Shown in pieces: positions 23,032 through 33,839 of a DNA stretch of 64,000 bases (position 1 is its first letter; each line of letters begins with the position of its first letter). The notes under the pieces were generated by a model. That model was not told where the DNA came from. It did not search any database and worked only from the letters and a program-made list of their open reading frames with translations. The stretch is from the NCBI RefSeq assembly GCF_900107925.1, contig NZ_FNUJ01000001.1, positions 1,391,389 to 1,455,388 of the forward strand, in the 5' to 3' direction. The stretch comes from Amycolatopsis pretoriensis. Lineage in GTDB: Bacteria; Actinomycetota; Actinomycetes; Mycobacteriales; Pseudonocardiaceae. The position numbers were made by a program, and so were the translations under genes.

Positions 23032-23975
23032 GGTGTCGCGTTTGGACGCTCGAGGCCGGAGAAGTACTTCCACGCCGTCGCCAGGCCGTCGGTGAGCGAG
23101 ACTTCCGGCCGGTAGCCGATGGTCTCGGCGCTGGCCGAGACGTCGACGACCACCGCGGGCATCTCCCCCGCCGGCGCGTCGACGTGCTCGACGGGCAGCT
23201 CCGCGCCGGTCACCTCGCGCACGGCTTCGACCATCTCCAGCACGGACACCGAGCGCCCGGCGCCGACGATCGCCCGGCCGGAGTGGCCGCTGTCGAGAGC
23301 CAGCAGGATCGCGCGGACGACGTCGTCGACGTGCACGAGGTCGCGGCGCTGGCGGCCGTCGCCGTAGATCTTGACGCCGGTGCCGGTCAGCGCGGCACGC
23401 ATCATGCGCGGCACGAAACTGTCCTTGTGGGACATTCCCGGGCCGTAGACGTTGGTGAACCGCAACGCACACGTCGTCATGCCGTACGCGCCGGCGTAGC
23501 CCGAGAGCAGCATTTCGCACGCCGCCTTGGTGGCGCCGTACGGCGTCAGCGGGCGCAGCGGCAGGTCCGGGGTGATCGTCGCGGTGCCGACGTTGCCGAT
23601 CACCGCGTTCGTCGAGGCGAGCAGGAACGCCGGCACCCCGCGGCGGCGGGCGAGCTCGAGGAGTTCCTGGGTCACCAGGACGTTGTCGGAGAAGGTGTCT
23701 TCGGGCAGCTCGACCGACTTCAGCACCGACGTCAGCGCAGCGAGGTGCACGATCCCGGCCGTCTCCGGCGTCACGGCCTCCTCGCGGACCGCGGCCTCGC
23801 GCAGGTCGCCGGTCACGACGCGGACGCCGTCGAGCCCTTCGGGGAACGGGACCCGGTCGACAACGGTGACCCCGGCGCCCCGGTCGCGGAGGGCGCGCAC
23901 GACGGCCCGGCCGATGAAGCCGCTGCCGCCGGTCACGACCACGGACGTCCGATCCGGACCGTGCGCATTCGCCAT
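23028..23975 (-). CDS. NAD-dependent epimerase/dehydratase (UDP-glucose 4-epimerase-like)
   Basis: 315-residue extended SDR: GGSGFIGRAVVRALRDRG at the NAD site, active-site YGATK near residue 160, and RFTNVYGPGM typical of UDP-hexose epimerases. First of a two-gene minus-strand unit with the fused glycosyltransferase (GTGA overlap), so it probably supplies its sugar nucleotide. ATG at 23975. Confidence 0.88.
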   Translation of the reverse strand: MANAHGPDRTSVVVTGGSGFIGRAVVRALRDRGAGVTVVDRVPFPEGLDGVRVVTGDLREAAVREEAVTPETAGIVHLAALTSVLKSVELPEDTFSDNVLVTQELLELARRRGVPAFLLASTNAVIGNVGTATITPDLPLRPLTPYGATKAACEMLLSGYAGAYGMTTCALRFTNVYGPGMSHKDSFVPRMMRAALTGTGVKIYGDGRQRRDLVHVDDVVRAILLALDSGHSGRAIVGAGRSVSVLEMVEAVREVTGAELPVEHVDAPAGEMPAVVVDVSASAETIGYRPEVSLTDGLATAWKYFSGLERPNATP

Positions 23976-24068
23976 GGCGTCAACCTACCTCCCGTTCCTG
24001 TGCGGCCGCCGTGCGCGTACGCAGAAGTGCGTATGGCCGCGCACCCGGCCCGGTCGGTGTCCCTTCCC

Positions 24069-24123
24069 GTCCGTGAATGGCACATCGAGGGCCTTCCCGT
24101 CCGGCAATGTGCCATTCACGGAC
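24069..24123. terminator. Long inverted repeat, probable gcvP terminator
   Basis: Perfect 17-base arms at 24069-24085 (GTCCGTGAATGGCACAT) and 24107-24123, 21-base loop. It begins 7 bases after the gcvP stop. The arm sequence resembles a dispersed intergenic element of Amycolatopsis genomes as I remember it. Confidence 0.75.
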
Positions 24124-24129
24124 AAGCGG

Positions 24130-27006
<2,877 letters not shown>

Positions 27007-27079
27007 AACAGCCTCCTGGGGACGTGAAGCCGGACCGAGACAACGATGTCTCGGCCTCCCCACTCTGTCCGTACCCATT

Positions 27080-27272
27080 TCTGGGCGCCTGAGAGTTTCG
27101 CCCGAGGTTGAGCCGGGCTTGCACCGTCGGCGGGGCCATCAGGTTGTGTCCTGACGACCCGCTTTCCAGAGGCGTCTCGTCCGCGCGGTCCAGGGTGCCT
27201 GAGAGGTTCCGGGGAGGACTTGCTCCTTCGGCGCCGAGCTCAAGGTGTGGCTCGGACTCTCCCGCGCGGATT
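27080..27272 (-). promoter_or_regulatory. Tandem glycine riboswitch of gcvP
   Basis: On the minus strand two aptamers follow each other. The first opens with GCGGGAGAGTCCGAGC (about 27264-27249) and continues with GCCGAAGGAGCAA and CCTCTCAGGCACC. The second includes CCGACGGTGCAAGC and ends with AAACTCTCAGGCGCC (about 27084). These are the conserved core strings of the glycine riboswitch. The expression platform lies in the roughly 75 bases before the gcvP GTG. It should turn on GcvP when glycine is abundant. Confidence 0.92.
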
Positions 27273-27316
27273 CGTCGACCGCACGCAGAACCTTACTCGC
27301 GTCCCCGCGGCGGTGA

Positions 27317-27895
<579 letters not shown>

Positions 27896-28138
27896 GCAAG
27901 CCTCCCCTCGCCCGACCTGGCGGCCGGCGAATGACAGCCGGCGGAGTCCCAGGAGCGGGACCCACCGGAGATCAACCGCCACGGTCCGGCCCCAGACCGT
28001 GAATCACACCGTGGCGATTTACCTCCTTCGACGGTAAGCGCCCGGACAGTGCCGGTCAACGCGACGCGCGGCAAGCCTCAACGGTCGGCTGAGCCTTTGC
28101 ACCGTTCGCCGTACCCCCGAGACGGTGGTTCAAACCTC

Positions 28139-28184
28139 TTGCGCGATTTTACTCAGCCGAGTAACTTTTTACTCATGCGAGTAA
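28139..28184 (+). promoter_or_regulatory. TetR promoter with two tandem operators
   Basis: Two copies of TTACTC-N4-GAGTAA at 28149-28164 and 28169-28184, centre-to-centre 20 bases. The second has the ATG start codon as its spacer. A promoter TTGCGC (28139-28144), 17 bases, TAACTT (28162-28167) places the transcript start at or next to the ATG at 28175. Repressor binding would cover the promoter and the start codon. Confidence 0.75.
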
Positions 28185-28807
28185 ACACCGACCTCATGGC
28201 CGAGATGGGGCTCAGCGCCGCCGAGGCGGCCCGCCGCGCGCAGATCATCGGGGCGACCATCGGCGTCCTCGCCGACCTGGGATACCGCAAGACGACGTTC
28301 GCCAAGATCAAGGAGCGGGCCGGGCTCAGCAGCACCCGGCTGATCTCGTACCACTTCACGAACAAGGCCGGCCTGATGCAGGCCGTGCTGAGCACGGTGG
28401 TCGAGACGAAGGGCGAGTTCCTGAAGGAGCGCACCGGCGGCGGGCTCGACCCGGCCGACCGGGCCGGCTACCTGCGGGCCCACATCGAGACGTCGATCGC
28501 CTTCCTGCGCGCGTACCCCGAGTGCGTCCGCGTGCTGACCGAGCTGTCGGCCAACGCCGACGACGAAGACGGCTGGGTGATGACGAAGGTGCTGGTCGAC
28601 GACATGCGCGTGCACGGCCTCGCGCGTCAGCTCAAGCAGGGGCAGGCCGAAGGGGCGTTCGGCGGGTTCACGCCGGAGGTGATGGCGATGTCCATCGCGC
28701 AGGCGATCGACGGGGTGGCCGCGGCGTACGCGGCCGACCCGTCGCTCGCCCTGGAGAACTACGGACGCGAGGTGGCGGACGCGTTCGTCAAAGCGACGGC
28801 GCCGTGA
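28175..28807 (+). CDS. TetR-family regulator, probably autorepressed
   Basis: 210 residues from ATG 28175. Helix-turn-helix at residues 22-70 (IIGATIGVLADLGYRKTTFA, then ISYHFTNKAGLMQAVLSTVV); the effector domain is not assignable to a ligand. No Shine-Dalgarno is visible, consistent with a leaderless message from the TAACTT box 7 bases upstream; ATG 28196 is an alternative. It is divergent from the Rv1830-like gene and convergent with trxA, overlapping it by 20 bases. It belongs to a block (28175-29530) that has no counterpart in the mycobacterial version of this locus. Confidence 0.85.
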   Translation: MRVNTDLMAEMGLSAAEAARRAQIIGATIGVLADLGYRKTTFAKIKERAGLSSTRLISYHFTNKAGLMQAVLSTVVETKGEFLKERTGGGLDPADRAGYLRAHIETSIAFLRAYPECVRVLTELSANADDEDGWVMTKVLVDDMRVHGLARQLKQGQAEGAFGGFTPEVMAMSIAQAIDGVAAAYAADPSLALENYGREVADAFVKATAP

Positions 28808-29123
28808 GCGCCCGGTCGAGACGCTCTTCGATGCGGGCCTTCGGGAACGCGCCGACGATCGTCTCGACCGGCTCGCCACCGCGGAAGAGGATCATCGTCG
28901 GCAGCGACATGACCTGGTAGGAGCGGGTGGTCTCCGGGTTCTCGTCGGCGTTGACCTTGCGGACGGCGAGCTTCCCGGCCCGCTCGGCGGCCAGCTGCTC
29001 CAGCACCGGGCCGACCATCCGGCACGGGCCGCACCAGGTGGCCCAGAACTCGACCAGCACGGGGACGTCGCTCCCGACGACCTCCGCGAACGTGGCATCG
29101 GTGATTTCACGGACTTCGGACAT
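28788..29123 (-). CDS. trxA: Thioredoxin
   Basis: 111-residue classical thioredoxin that reduces protein disulfides in the cytosol. It has the active site WCGPC (Cys31, Cys34), the cis-Pro loop SLPTMILF near residue 76, and a complete fold. ATG 29123 lies 11 bases after the MerR stop, so the two form an operon. It probably replenishes thiols when the MerR sensor is triggered. Confidence 0.95.
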   Translation of the reverse strand: MSEVREITDATFAEVVGSDVPVLVEFWATWCGPCRMVGPVLEQLAAERAGKLAVRKVNADENPETTRSYQVMSLPTMILFRGGEPVETIVGAFPKARIEERLDRALTAPSL

Positions 29124-29134
29124 GATGGGCTCCT

Positions 29135-29530
29135 TCACGGACGCGGCGCGTCGGGGACGACACAGGGATCGGGTGCCTGCCGGGCCAGTGCGCCGGCGAG
29201 CTTCGCGGCCAGTTCCTCGCGGATGCCGCCGAGGCGCGCCAGCAGCGCGTCCGCTTCTTCGAGCTTGCGGCGGTAGACCTCGAGGGAGTTCGCGCAGGAG
29301 TCGCCGGTCTCGTGGCCGCTGCGGAGGCACTCGACGAACGGGCGGGTCTCGTCGAGGGTCAGGCCGACCGTCTGCAGGGTCTGGATCTCCCGGACCAGCT
29401 GCAGGTCGTCCTCGTCGTAGTCGCGGTAGCCGTTCGCCGAACGGCGGGCCGCGATCAGGCCCTGGGCCTCATAAAACCGCAGCGCACGGGTGGTGACACC
29501 CGTGCGCTGCGCAAGCTCTCCGATCCGCAT
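29135..29530 (-). CDS. MerR-family regulator, candidate thiol/redox sensor of trxA
   Basis: 131 residues. Canonical MerR winged helix: MRIGELAQRTGVTTRALRFY, then YDEDDLQLVREIQTLQTVG. A coiled-coil dimerisation helix (ECLRSGHETGDSCANSLEVY) and a short tail follow. Cys68, Cys79 and Cys122 could sense metal or oxidants, but the spacing does not match SoxR's cluster. The promoter upstream has the 19-base spacer and dyad of MerR-activated promoters. The -10 lies 6 bases before the ATG, so the message is probably leaderless. Confidence 0.88.
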   Translation of the reverse strand: MRIGELAQRTGVTTRALRFYEAQGLIAARRSANGYRDYDEDDLQLVREIQTLQTVGLTLDETRPFVECLRSGHETGDSCANSLEVYRRKLEEADALLARLGGIREELAAKLAGALARQAPDPCVVPDAPRP

Positions 29531-29536
29531 ACCCCG

Positions 29537-29567
29537 ACGCTAGACGTTGACGTCCGCGTCAAGGCAA
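29537..29567 (-). promoter_or_regulatory. MerR-type promoter with 19-base spacer and dyad
   Basis: Minus strand: -35 TTGCCT (29567-29562), 19-base spacer, -10 TAGCGT (29542-29537). The dyad TTGACG-N4-CGTCAA (29547-29562) lies in the spacer. The overlong spacer with an internal dyad is the hallmark of promoters twisted open by MerR activators. It drives the MerR-trxA operon. Confidence 0.75.
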
Positions 29568-29571
29568 GTTC

Positions 29572-30045
29572 TTACGTGTCGGCTCCGCGGAAGTCTTCGG
29601 GCGACACGGAGTCGAGGAACTCGCGGAACTTCTCGACCTCGTCCTCCTGCTCGTCCGGGATGATCAGGCCCGCCTCCTCCAGCACCGCGTCCACGGCGTG
29701 GATGGGGACACCGATCCGCAGGGCCAGCGCGACCGAGTCGCTCGGCCGGGCGGACACCCGGATGTCGCCGTCGAAGACCAGTTCCGCGAAGAACGTGCCT
29801 TCCTTGAGGTCGGTGATGACGACCTGCTCGAGCTCCCGGCCGAGTGCCCCAATGACCTCTTTGAGCAGGTCGTGGGTCAGCGGACGGGCGGGCCGGACTC
29901 CCTGTTGCTCCAAGGCGATGGCGGTGGCTTCGACCGAGCCGATCCAGATCGGCAGGTACCGTTCACCCTCGGTCTCCCGCAGCAGCAAGATCGGCTGATT
30001 CGCGGGCAGCTCGACCCGCACACCGACGACGCGCATCTCGCTCAT
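29572..30045 (-). CDS. Bifunctional nuclease family protein (DUF151, Rv1829-like)
   Basis: 157-residue DUF151 protein: MSEMRVVGVRVELPANQPIL start, YLPIWIGSVEATAIALE (residue 30), LLKEVIGALG, and RPSDSVALALRIGVPI (about 100). Plant and bacterial relatives have DNase/RNase activity, but the role in actinobacteria is unknown. GGGAGG lies 9 bases before the ATG. It is placed as in mycobacteria, between the two MerR regulators of the gar locus. Confidence 0.92.
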   Translation of the reverse strand: MSEMRVVGVRVELPANQPILLLRETEGERYLPIWIGSVEATAIALEQQGVRPARPLTHDLLKEVIGALGRELEQVVITDLKEGTFFAELVFDGDIRVSARPSDSVALALRIGVPIHAVDAVLEEAGLIIPDEQEDEVEKFREFLDSVSPEDFRGADT

Positions 30046-30264
30046 CGGGCTTCGCCTCCCTCTCGTGCACGCGGGCGCAGGTGCTGGAACGATTTCGGCG
30101 CCGCCACACTGCCGACGCTACCCGTCATCCCCGCGCTGTGCTCGCTGTCGAGACTATCTCGGTTCGCCTGCCGCAAACCCTTGCCTTCACGGTACGGCAT
30201 GCAGCACGGAACATTCAGTCATTGACATGGGACCGCAAAGAGGATCTCACTGCCCCGTTGCGGT

Positions 30265-31011
30265 TCAACACCCCGTGACGCCGCGGATTCCCGCCTTCAC
30301 GAGGAGGGTGTGGAGCGTCACGGACAGTGCCGCGACCTCCCGGACCACTTCGTCCGCCCTCGACTTCGCTTCCGGGTCACGGTGCCGATACACCGGTGTC
30401 ACGATCTGCTCCAGCAACCCGACCTCGCGGTCGGCCGCGGCCCGGAAGGCACGCAGGTGTCTCGGCTCGATACCGAATTCGGTCATCGCCTTCACCGTCC
30501 GCGCGACCAGCACCGCGTCCGGGTCGAAGAACCCCGCGGGACCGGACCGGACCAGGCCGTACTGCTGCAGCTCGGCCAGCGCGGCGGCGTCGATGCCGGC
30601 CTGCTCCAGGAGCTCCTCCTGGGTCAGGCGCAGCTCCTTGCCCACGGCGAAGTCGTCCGCCACCGGCAGGCCGACGTTCTCCGCCGGGGCGTCGATCGGC
30701 ACCAGCCGGCGCGGCGGGCGGGGCAGGGCCGCGGTGGGTTCGGCTCCCGAATCCACCGCGTCCAGCTGCTCCTTGATGACCTTCAACGGGAGGTAGTGGT
30801 CCCGCTGGGCGGCCAGGACGAACCGCAGGCGCTCCACGTCCGCCGCGGCGAACTGCCGGTAGCCCGAAGGCGTCCGGCCCGGCGTGACCAGGCCTTCCGC
30901 TTCCAGGAACCGGATCTTGGAGATGGTGACATCGGGGAAGTCCCCGCGCAGCTGCGCGAGTACCGCCCCGATGCTCAGTCCGTGGTTCTGTGGCCGCCCG
31001 GCCGCCGTCAC
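30265..31011 (-). CDS. ftsR: FtsR-like MerR-family regulator (Rv1828-like)
   Basis: 248 residues from GTG 31011, overlapping the garA stop by 4 bases (GTGA). N-terminal MerR domain (residues 12-80): LSIGAVLAQLRGDFPDVTIS, then IRFLEAEGLVTPGRTPSGYR and HYLPLKVIKEQLDA. A linker of about 60 residues precedes a helical C-terminal domain (LTQEELLEQAGIDAAALAEL). Corynebacterial FtsR activates ftsZ transcription. Locus and sequence agree with that orthologue. Confidence 0.9.
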   Translation of the reverse strand: MTAAGRPQNHGLSIGAVLAQLRGDFPDVTISKIRFLEAEGLVTPGRTPSGYRQFAAADVERLRFVLAAQRDHYLPLKVIKEQLDAVDSGAEPTAALPRPPRRLVPIDAPAENVGLPVADDFAVGKELRLTQEELLEQAGIDAAALAELQQYGLVRSGPAGFFDPDAVLVARTVKAMTEFGIEPRHLRAFRAAADREVGLLEQIVTPVYRHRDPEAKSRADEVVREVAALSVTLHTLLVKAGIRGVTGC

Positions 31012-31478
31012 TGCGCCCCCTGGCCCCCGTGACCCGGGCCGGTCAGGAAGACCAGGCGGAACTTGCCGATCTGCACCTCGTCGCCACCCGCGAGGACGGC
31101 CTGGTCGACCGGCTCCCGGTTGACGTAGGTGCCGTTGAGGCTGCCGACGTCGATGACGACGAACTCGCCGCCCTCGCGCCGGAACTCCGCGTGCCGCCGG
31201 GAGACCGTGACGTCGTCCAGGAAGATGTCGCTGTCCGGGTGCCGCCCGGCGCTGGTGGTGTCGCGGTCGAGCAGGAACCGCGAACCCGCGTTGGGACCGC
31301 GCTTCACGACCAGCAGCGCGGAACCCGGCGGCAGGGCGTCGACGCCCTGGACCGGGGCCTCCGCGGCCGGGGCGGGCTCGTGGCCTTCGGCTTCGGCCAG
31401 GAAGTCGGCCCGGAAGACAGAGGTCCGCTCCGGAGACTGCTCCGGGGGAACGCCGCCGGGCCCGTCGTTCGTGCTCAC
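31008..31478 (-). CDS. garA: GarA/OdhI, FHA-domain regulator of 2-oxoglutarate metabolism
   Basis: 156 residues from GTG 31478 (GGAGGAGAG, 5 bases). The FHA domain (residues 50-145) has GRHPDSDIFLDDVTVSRRHAEF and SLNGTYVNREPV with the phosphothreonine-binding Arg, Ser and Asn. The N-terminal phospho-motif reads PERTSVFRADFL, with Thr19. Unphosphorylated GarA inhibits 2-oxoglutarate dehydrogenase and glutamate dehydrogenase; Ser/Thr kinases relieve this. In mycobacteria the motif is ETTSVFR with two Thr; here the first Thr is Arg18. First gene of garA-ftsR. Confidence 0.95.
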   Translation of the reverse strand: MSTNDGPGGVPPEQSPERTSVFRADFLAEAEGHEPAPAAEAPVQGVDALPPGSALLVVKRGPNAGSRFLLDRDTTSAGRHPDSDIFLDDVTVSRRHAEFRREGGEFVVIDVGSLNGTYVNREPVDQAVLAGGDEVQIGKFRLVFLTGPGHGGQGAQ

Positions 31479-31508
31479 CTGAGCTCTCCTCCACACATGC
31501 TGTGATGC

Positions 31509-31536
31509 CTAGTACTCAAGAACGTGTAGCTGCCAA
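31509..31536 (-). promoter_or_regulatory. garA promoter
   Basis: Minus strand -35 TTGGCA (31536-31531), 16-base spacer, -10 TACTAG (31514-31509), giving a leader of about 24 bases before GTG 31478. Good sigma-A-like match. Confidence 0.6.
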
Positions 31537-31593
31537 CGTACCGTGCCTGATCGATTCTCCGAGCCCCGGCTCCCCGAACCGGCGGAGCGGGCT

Positions 31594-31980
31594 TCAGCCC
31601 TTGGTCAGGGCGTCGTACGCCTCGGCTTCGAGCAGGGCTTCCAGGCCCGCCGGGTCGTCGAGCCGGATCTCGATCAGCCAGCCCTCGCCGTAGGGGTCGC
31701 TGTTGATCAGCTCGGGCGAGTCGGCGACGGCGTCGTTCACCGCCACGACCTCCCCGTCGACCGGCGCGAACAGCTCGGAGACGCTCTTGGTCGACTCGAC
31801 CTCGCCGAAGACGTCGCCCGCGCTGACCTGGCGGCCGACCTCGGGCAGGTCGACGAAGACGACGTCGCCGAGCTGGTCCTGGGCGTACTCGGTGATGCCG
31901 ATGCGGACGAGGGTGTCCTCGCCGCGGGTGGCGACCCACTCGTGTTCCTCGGTGTAGCGAAGCTCTTCTGGAGCGGACAC
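31594..31980 (-). CDS. gcvH: Glycine cleavage system H protein
   Basis: 128-residue lipoyl carrier that shuttles the aminomethyl group from GcvP to GcvT. Lipoylation lysine is Lys65 in ESTKSVSEL; flanking blocks LRYTEEHEWV and EYAQDQLGDVVFVDLP are typical. It starts at GTG 31980 with AAGGGG upstream. It is separated from garA by about 115 bases that contain the garA promoter, so the two are independent transcripts. Confidence 0.96.
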   Translation of the reverse strand: MSAPEELRYTEEHEWVATRGEDTLVRIGITEYAQDQLGDVVFVDLPEVGRQVSAGDVFGEVESTKSVSELFAPVDGEVVAVNDAVADSPELINSDPYGEGWLIEIRLDDPAGLEALLEAEAYDALTKG

Positions 31981-32079
31981 CAGCGGTCCCCTTTCGTGCC
32001 CTCACTGGCGAAACGTGCTGCGCGAAGTCTTACACCCACACGGCGCAGCCGCCCGGCACGGGCCGGGAAAAAGTCGCGC

Positions 32080-32736
32080 TCAGTCGCCGGCGGCGCCGGG
32101 CGCCGCCGGCTCGCTCTCGGGCGAAGCGTCACCGCGCAGGGCGTTGCGCGCCTGGACGACGTAGAGCACGCCGGACCAGACGTACAGGACCGCGCCCCAG
32201 ATCGTGAACGCGTAGCCGATCGGCCGGGCCACCGCCGCGACGTCCGAGCCACCCTGGGCGAGCAGCAGGAACGGGAACGCGTACATCAGCACGAACGTCG
32301 CGCCCTTGCCGATGTAGGTCACCTCGGGCGGGGCGAAACCGCGGCGGCGCAGGACCACCACGCACACCCCCAGCACCGCTTCGCGCAGCACCAGCGGCAC
32401 CACGACCCACCACGGGATGATGCCGCGGACCAGGAACGCGATGAGCGTCGCGAGGATGTAGAGCCGGTCGGCCGCCGGGTCGAGCAGCTGGCCGAGTCGG
32501 GACATCTGGTTGAGCCAGCGGGCCAGCTTGCCGTCGAGCCAGTCGGTCAGCGCGCTGAACACCAGCAGCGCGAGCGCCCAGCCGTCCTCTTCCGGTCCCA
32601 GCAGCAGCCACAGGAACACCGGGACGCCGGCGAGCCGCAGCAGCGACAGCATGTTGGGGACGTTGAAGGCCTGCTTCAGCAGGGACGGCTCGGCGGCGCT
32701 CGCCTGAGCGGCTGGTTCGGGTGCGGCTGTGCTCAC
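32080..32736 (-). CDS. CDP-alcohol phosphatidyltransferase (PgsA2-like)
   Basis: 218-residue integral membrane enzyme with about six helices. The family signature is complete: Asp65-x2-Asp68-Gly-x2-Ala-Arg73-x8-Gly82-x3-Asp86-x3-Asp90. It transfers a phosphatidyl group from CDP-diacylglycerol to an alcohol. By position next to gcvH it corresponds to mycobacterial PgsA2 (Rv1822). The small basic protein and DUF881 genes present between these genes in mycobacteria are missing here. The alcohol substrate is unproven. Confidence 0.9.
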   Translation of the reverse strand: MSTAAPEPAAQASAAEPSLLKQAFNVPNMLSLLRLAGVPVFLWLLLGPEEDGWALALLVFSALTDWLDGKLARWLNQMSRLGQLLDPAADRLYILATLIAFLVRGIIPWWVVVPLVLREAVLGVCVVVLRRRGFAPPEVTYIGKGATFVLMYAFPFLLLAQGGSDVAAVARPIGYAFTIWGAVLYVWSGVLYVVQARNALRGDASPESEPAAPGAAGD

Positions 32737-32749
32737 CCGCCCAGCGTAG

Positions 32750-33049
32750 TCAGCACGCGCGGCGCCGGCTCCAGCCGCGCCGCTGCAGTTCGGCGCTGCT
32801 CAGCGCCTCGGGACGGCCGCGGTAGTCGGTGCCCATCCAGCGGGCGCGACCGGGCCGCGCCTCCAGGACGTACGGGCGGCCGCAGCACCACACGACGCTG
32901 CTGGGGACGGTCGGCGGGCCGGCCGGGCCGGTGGTCTCGTCGGTGCCGGGTTCGGGGCTGGTCGCAACTTCGGCGTTCATCGCTCTCACGGGCTCGGGAC
33001 GGGTGTCGGGGACGGGAAGCTCTTCGGCCTCCACCAAGATCTTCGGCAC
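32750..33049 (-). CDS. Hypothetical protein
   Basis: 99 residues from GTG 33049, or 76 from ATG 32980 (MNAEVATSPEPG). The N-terminus is Pro/Glu-rich and probably disordered. The C-terminal 45 residues (VVWCCGRPYVLEARPGRARW; YRGRPEALSSAELQRRGW) look like a small conserved domain with a CC pair. No function recognised. It lies 13 bases upstream of the phosphatidyltransferase start, so it may share its transcript. Confidence 0.55.
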   Translation of the reverse strand: MPKILVEAEELPVPDTRPEPVRAMNAEVATSPEPGTDETTGPAGPPTVPSSVVWCCGRPYVLEARPGRARWMGTDYRGRPEALSSAELQRRGWSRRRAC

Positions 33050-33295
33050 TCGGGGCCGGAGTGTTAACCGGCGCGGCCGGAATTAGACCGATCGATTCTT
33101 GATGGCAGCGTGAGGTTTCGGAGCGTGAACGGAATGTTAATCGTCCATTGTGGACGGTTTAGGTGCGCCCACCGTGACCGGCCGCCACCCGCCTGGAGTA
33201 ATCTGCGGCACACCTGTGGGCGAGCCGCTCCACGGCGCCCCCACCCGGATGGGCCAGAATGACCGGGCCCAGCCGACCGGGGAGGAACGATCGCG

Positions 33296-33805
33296 TTGCC
33301 CCACCCGACCACCACGAGGACGTGGCGGCCGCTGCTCGCCGCCTGCCTCGCCGTACCCGCGCTCGCCGCCTGCTCGGCCGAGCAGGCCGCGCAAGGCCCG
33401 GCGTCGTCCGCACCGCCTTCGACGTCGGCCGCGCCGGCGTCCTCGACCACCGCTCCCCCGCCGCCGCCCGCGACCGGCGGTTCGTCCGCGCCCGCGCCGG
33501 CGACGAAGCCGTCCGGCGCGCCGCCGTCGGTGCCCGGGTCCTGCGGCACGGTGACCGCCGCCAGCGGGCTGACACTCTACGTGTTCGACAGCGGCTCGGC
33601 CGGCGTCACCTGCGTCGCGGCGACGAAGCTCGTCGGCGACTTCCACCGCAAGATCGCCGGGCACCAGGGCGCCGGCTCGAACGACGCGGTGAACGAGACC
33701 GTCGACGGCTGGCTGTGCACGTCCGGGCCGCCGGCCGCGCAGGGCGGCACCACCTGCACGAAGGGCGAGCAGACGGTGTTCGCCGCCGTCGTGCCCTCCG
33801 AGTGA
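33296..33805 (+). CDS. Secreted lipoprotein, tandem paralogue 1
   Basis: 169 residues from TTG 33296, which has GGAGGA 9 bases upstream. Signal peptide with lipobox LAAC (Cys26), then a 55-residue Ala/Pro/Ser linker, then a domain of about 85 residues with five cysteines (SCGTVT, VTCVAATKLVGDF, GWLCTSG, TTCTKG). It shares its pattern (C..V, CxAATxL, W.C) with the next gene, so the two are a tandem duplication. Actinobacteria carry many such small cell-envelope lipoproteins of unknown role. Confidence 0.8.
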   Translation: MPHPTTTRTWRPLLAACLAVPALAACSAEQAAQGPASSAPPSTSAAPASSTTAPPPPPATGGSSAPAPATKPSGAPPSVPGSCGTVTAASGLTLYVFDSGSAGVTCVAATKLVGDFHRKIAGHQGAGSNDAVNETVDGWLCTSGPPAAQGGTTCTKGEQTVFAAVVPSE

Positions 33806-33839
33806 CCCCTCCCGATCCGTTCCCGCTCCTGAAGGGCCC

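Noticed and set aside
20815..23115. 766-codon plus-strand frame opposite the fused glycosyltransferase
   Set aside because: Antisense shadow with biased composition; the minus-strand protein has clear membrane and GT2 domains.
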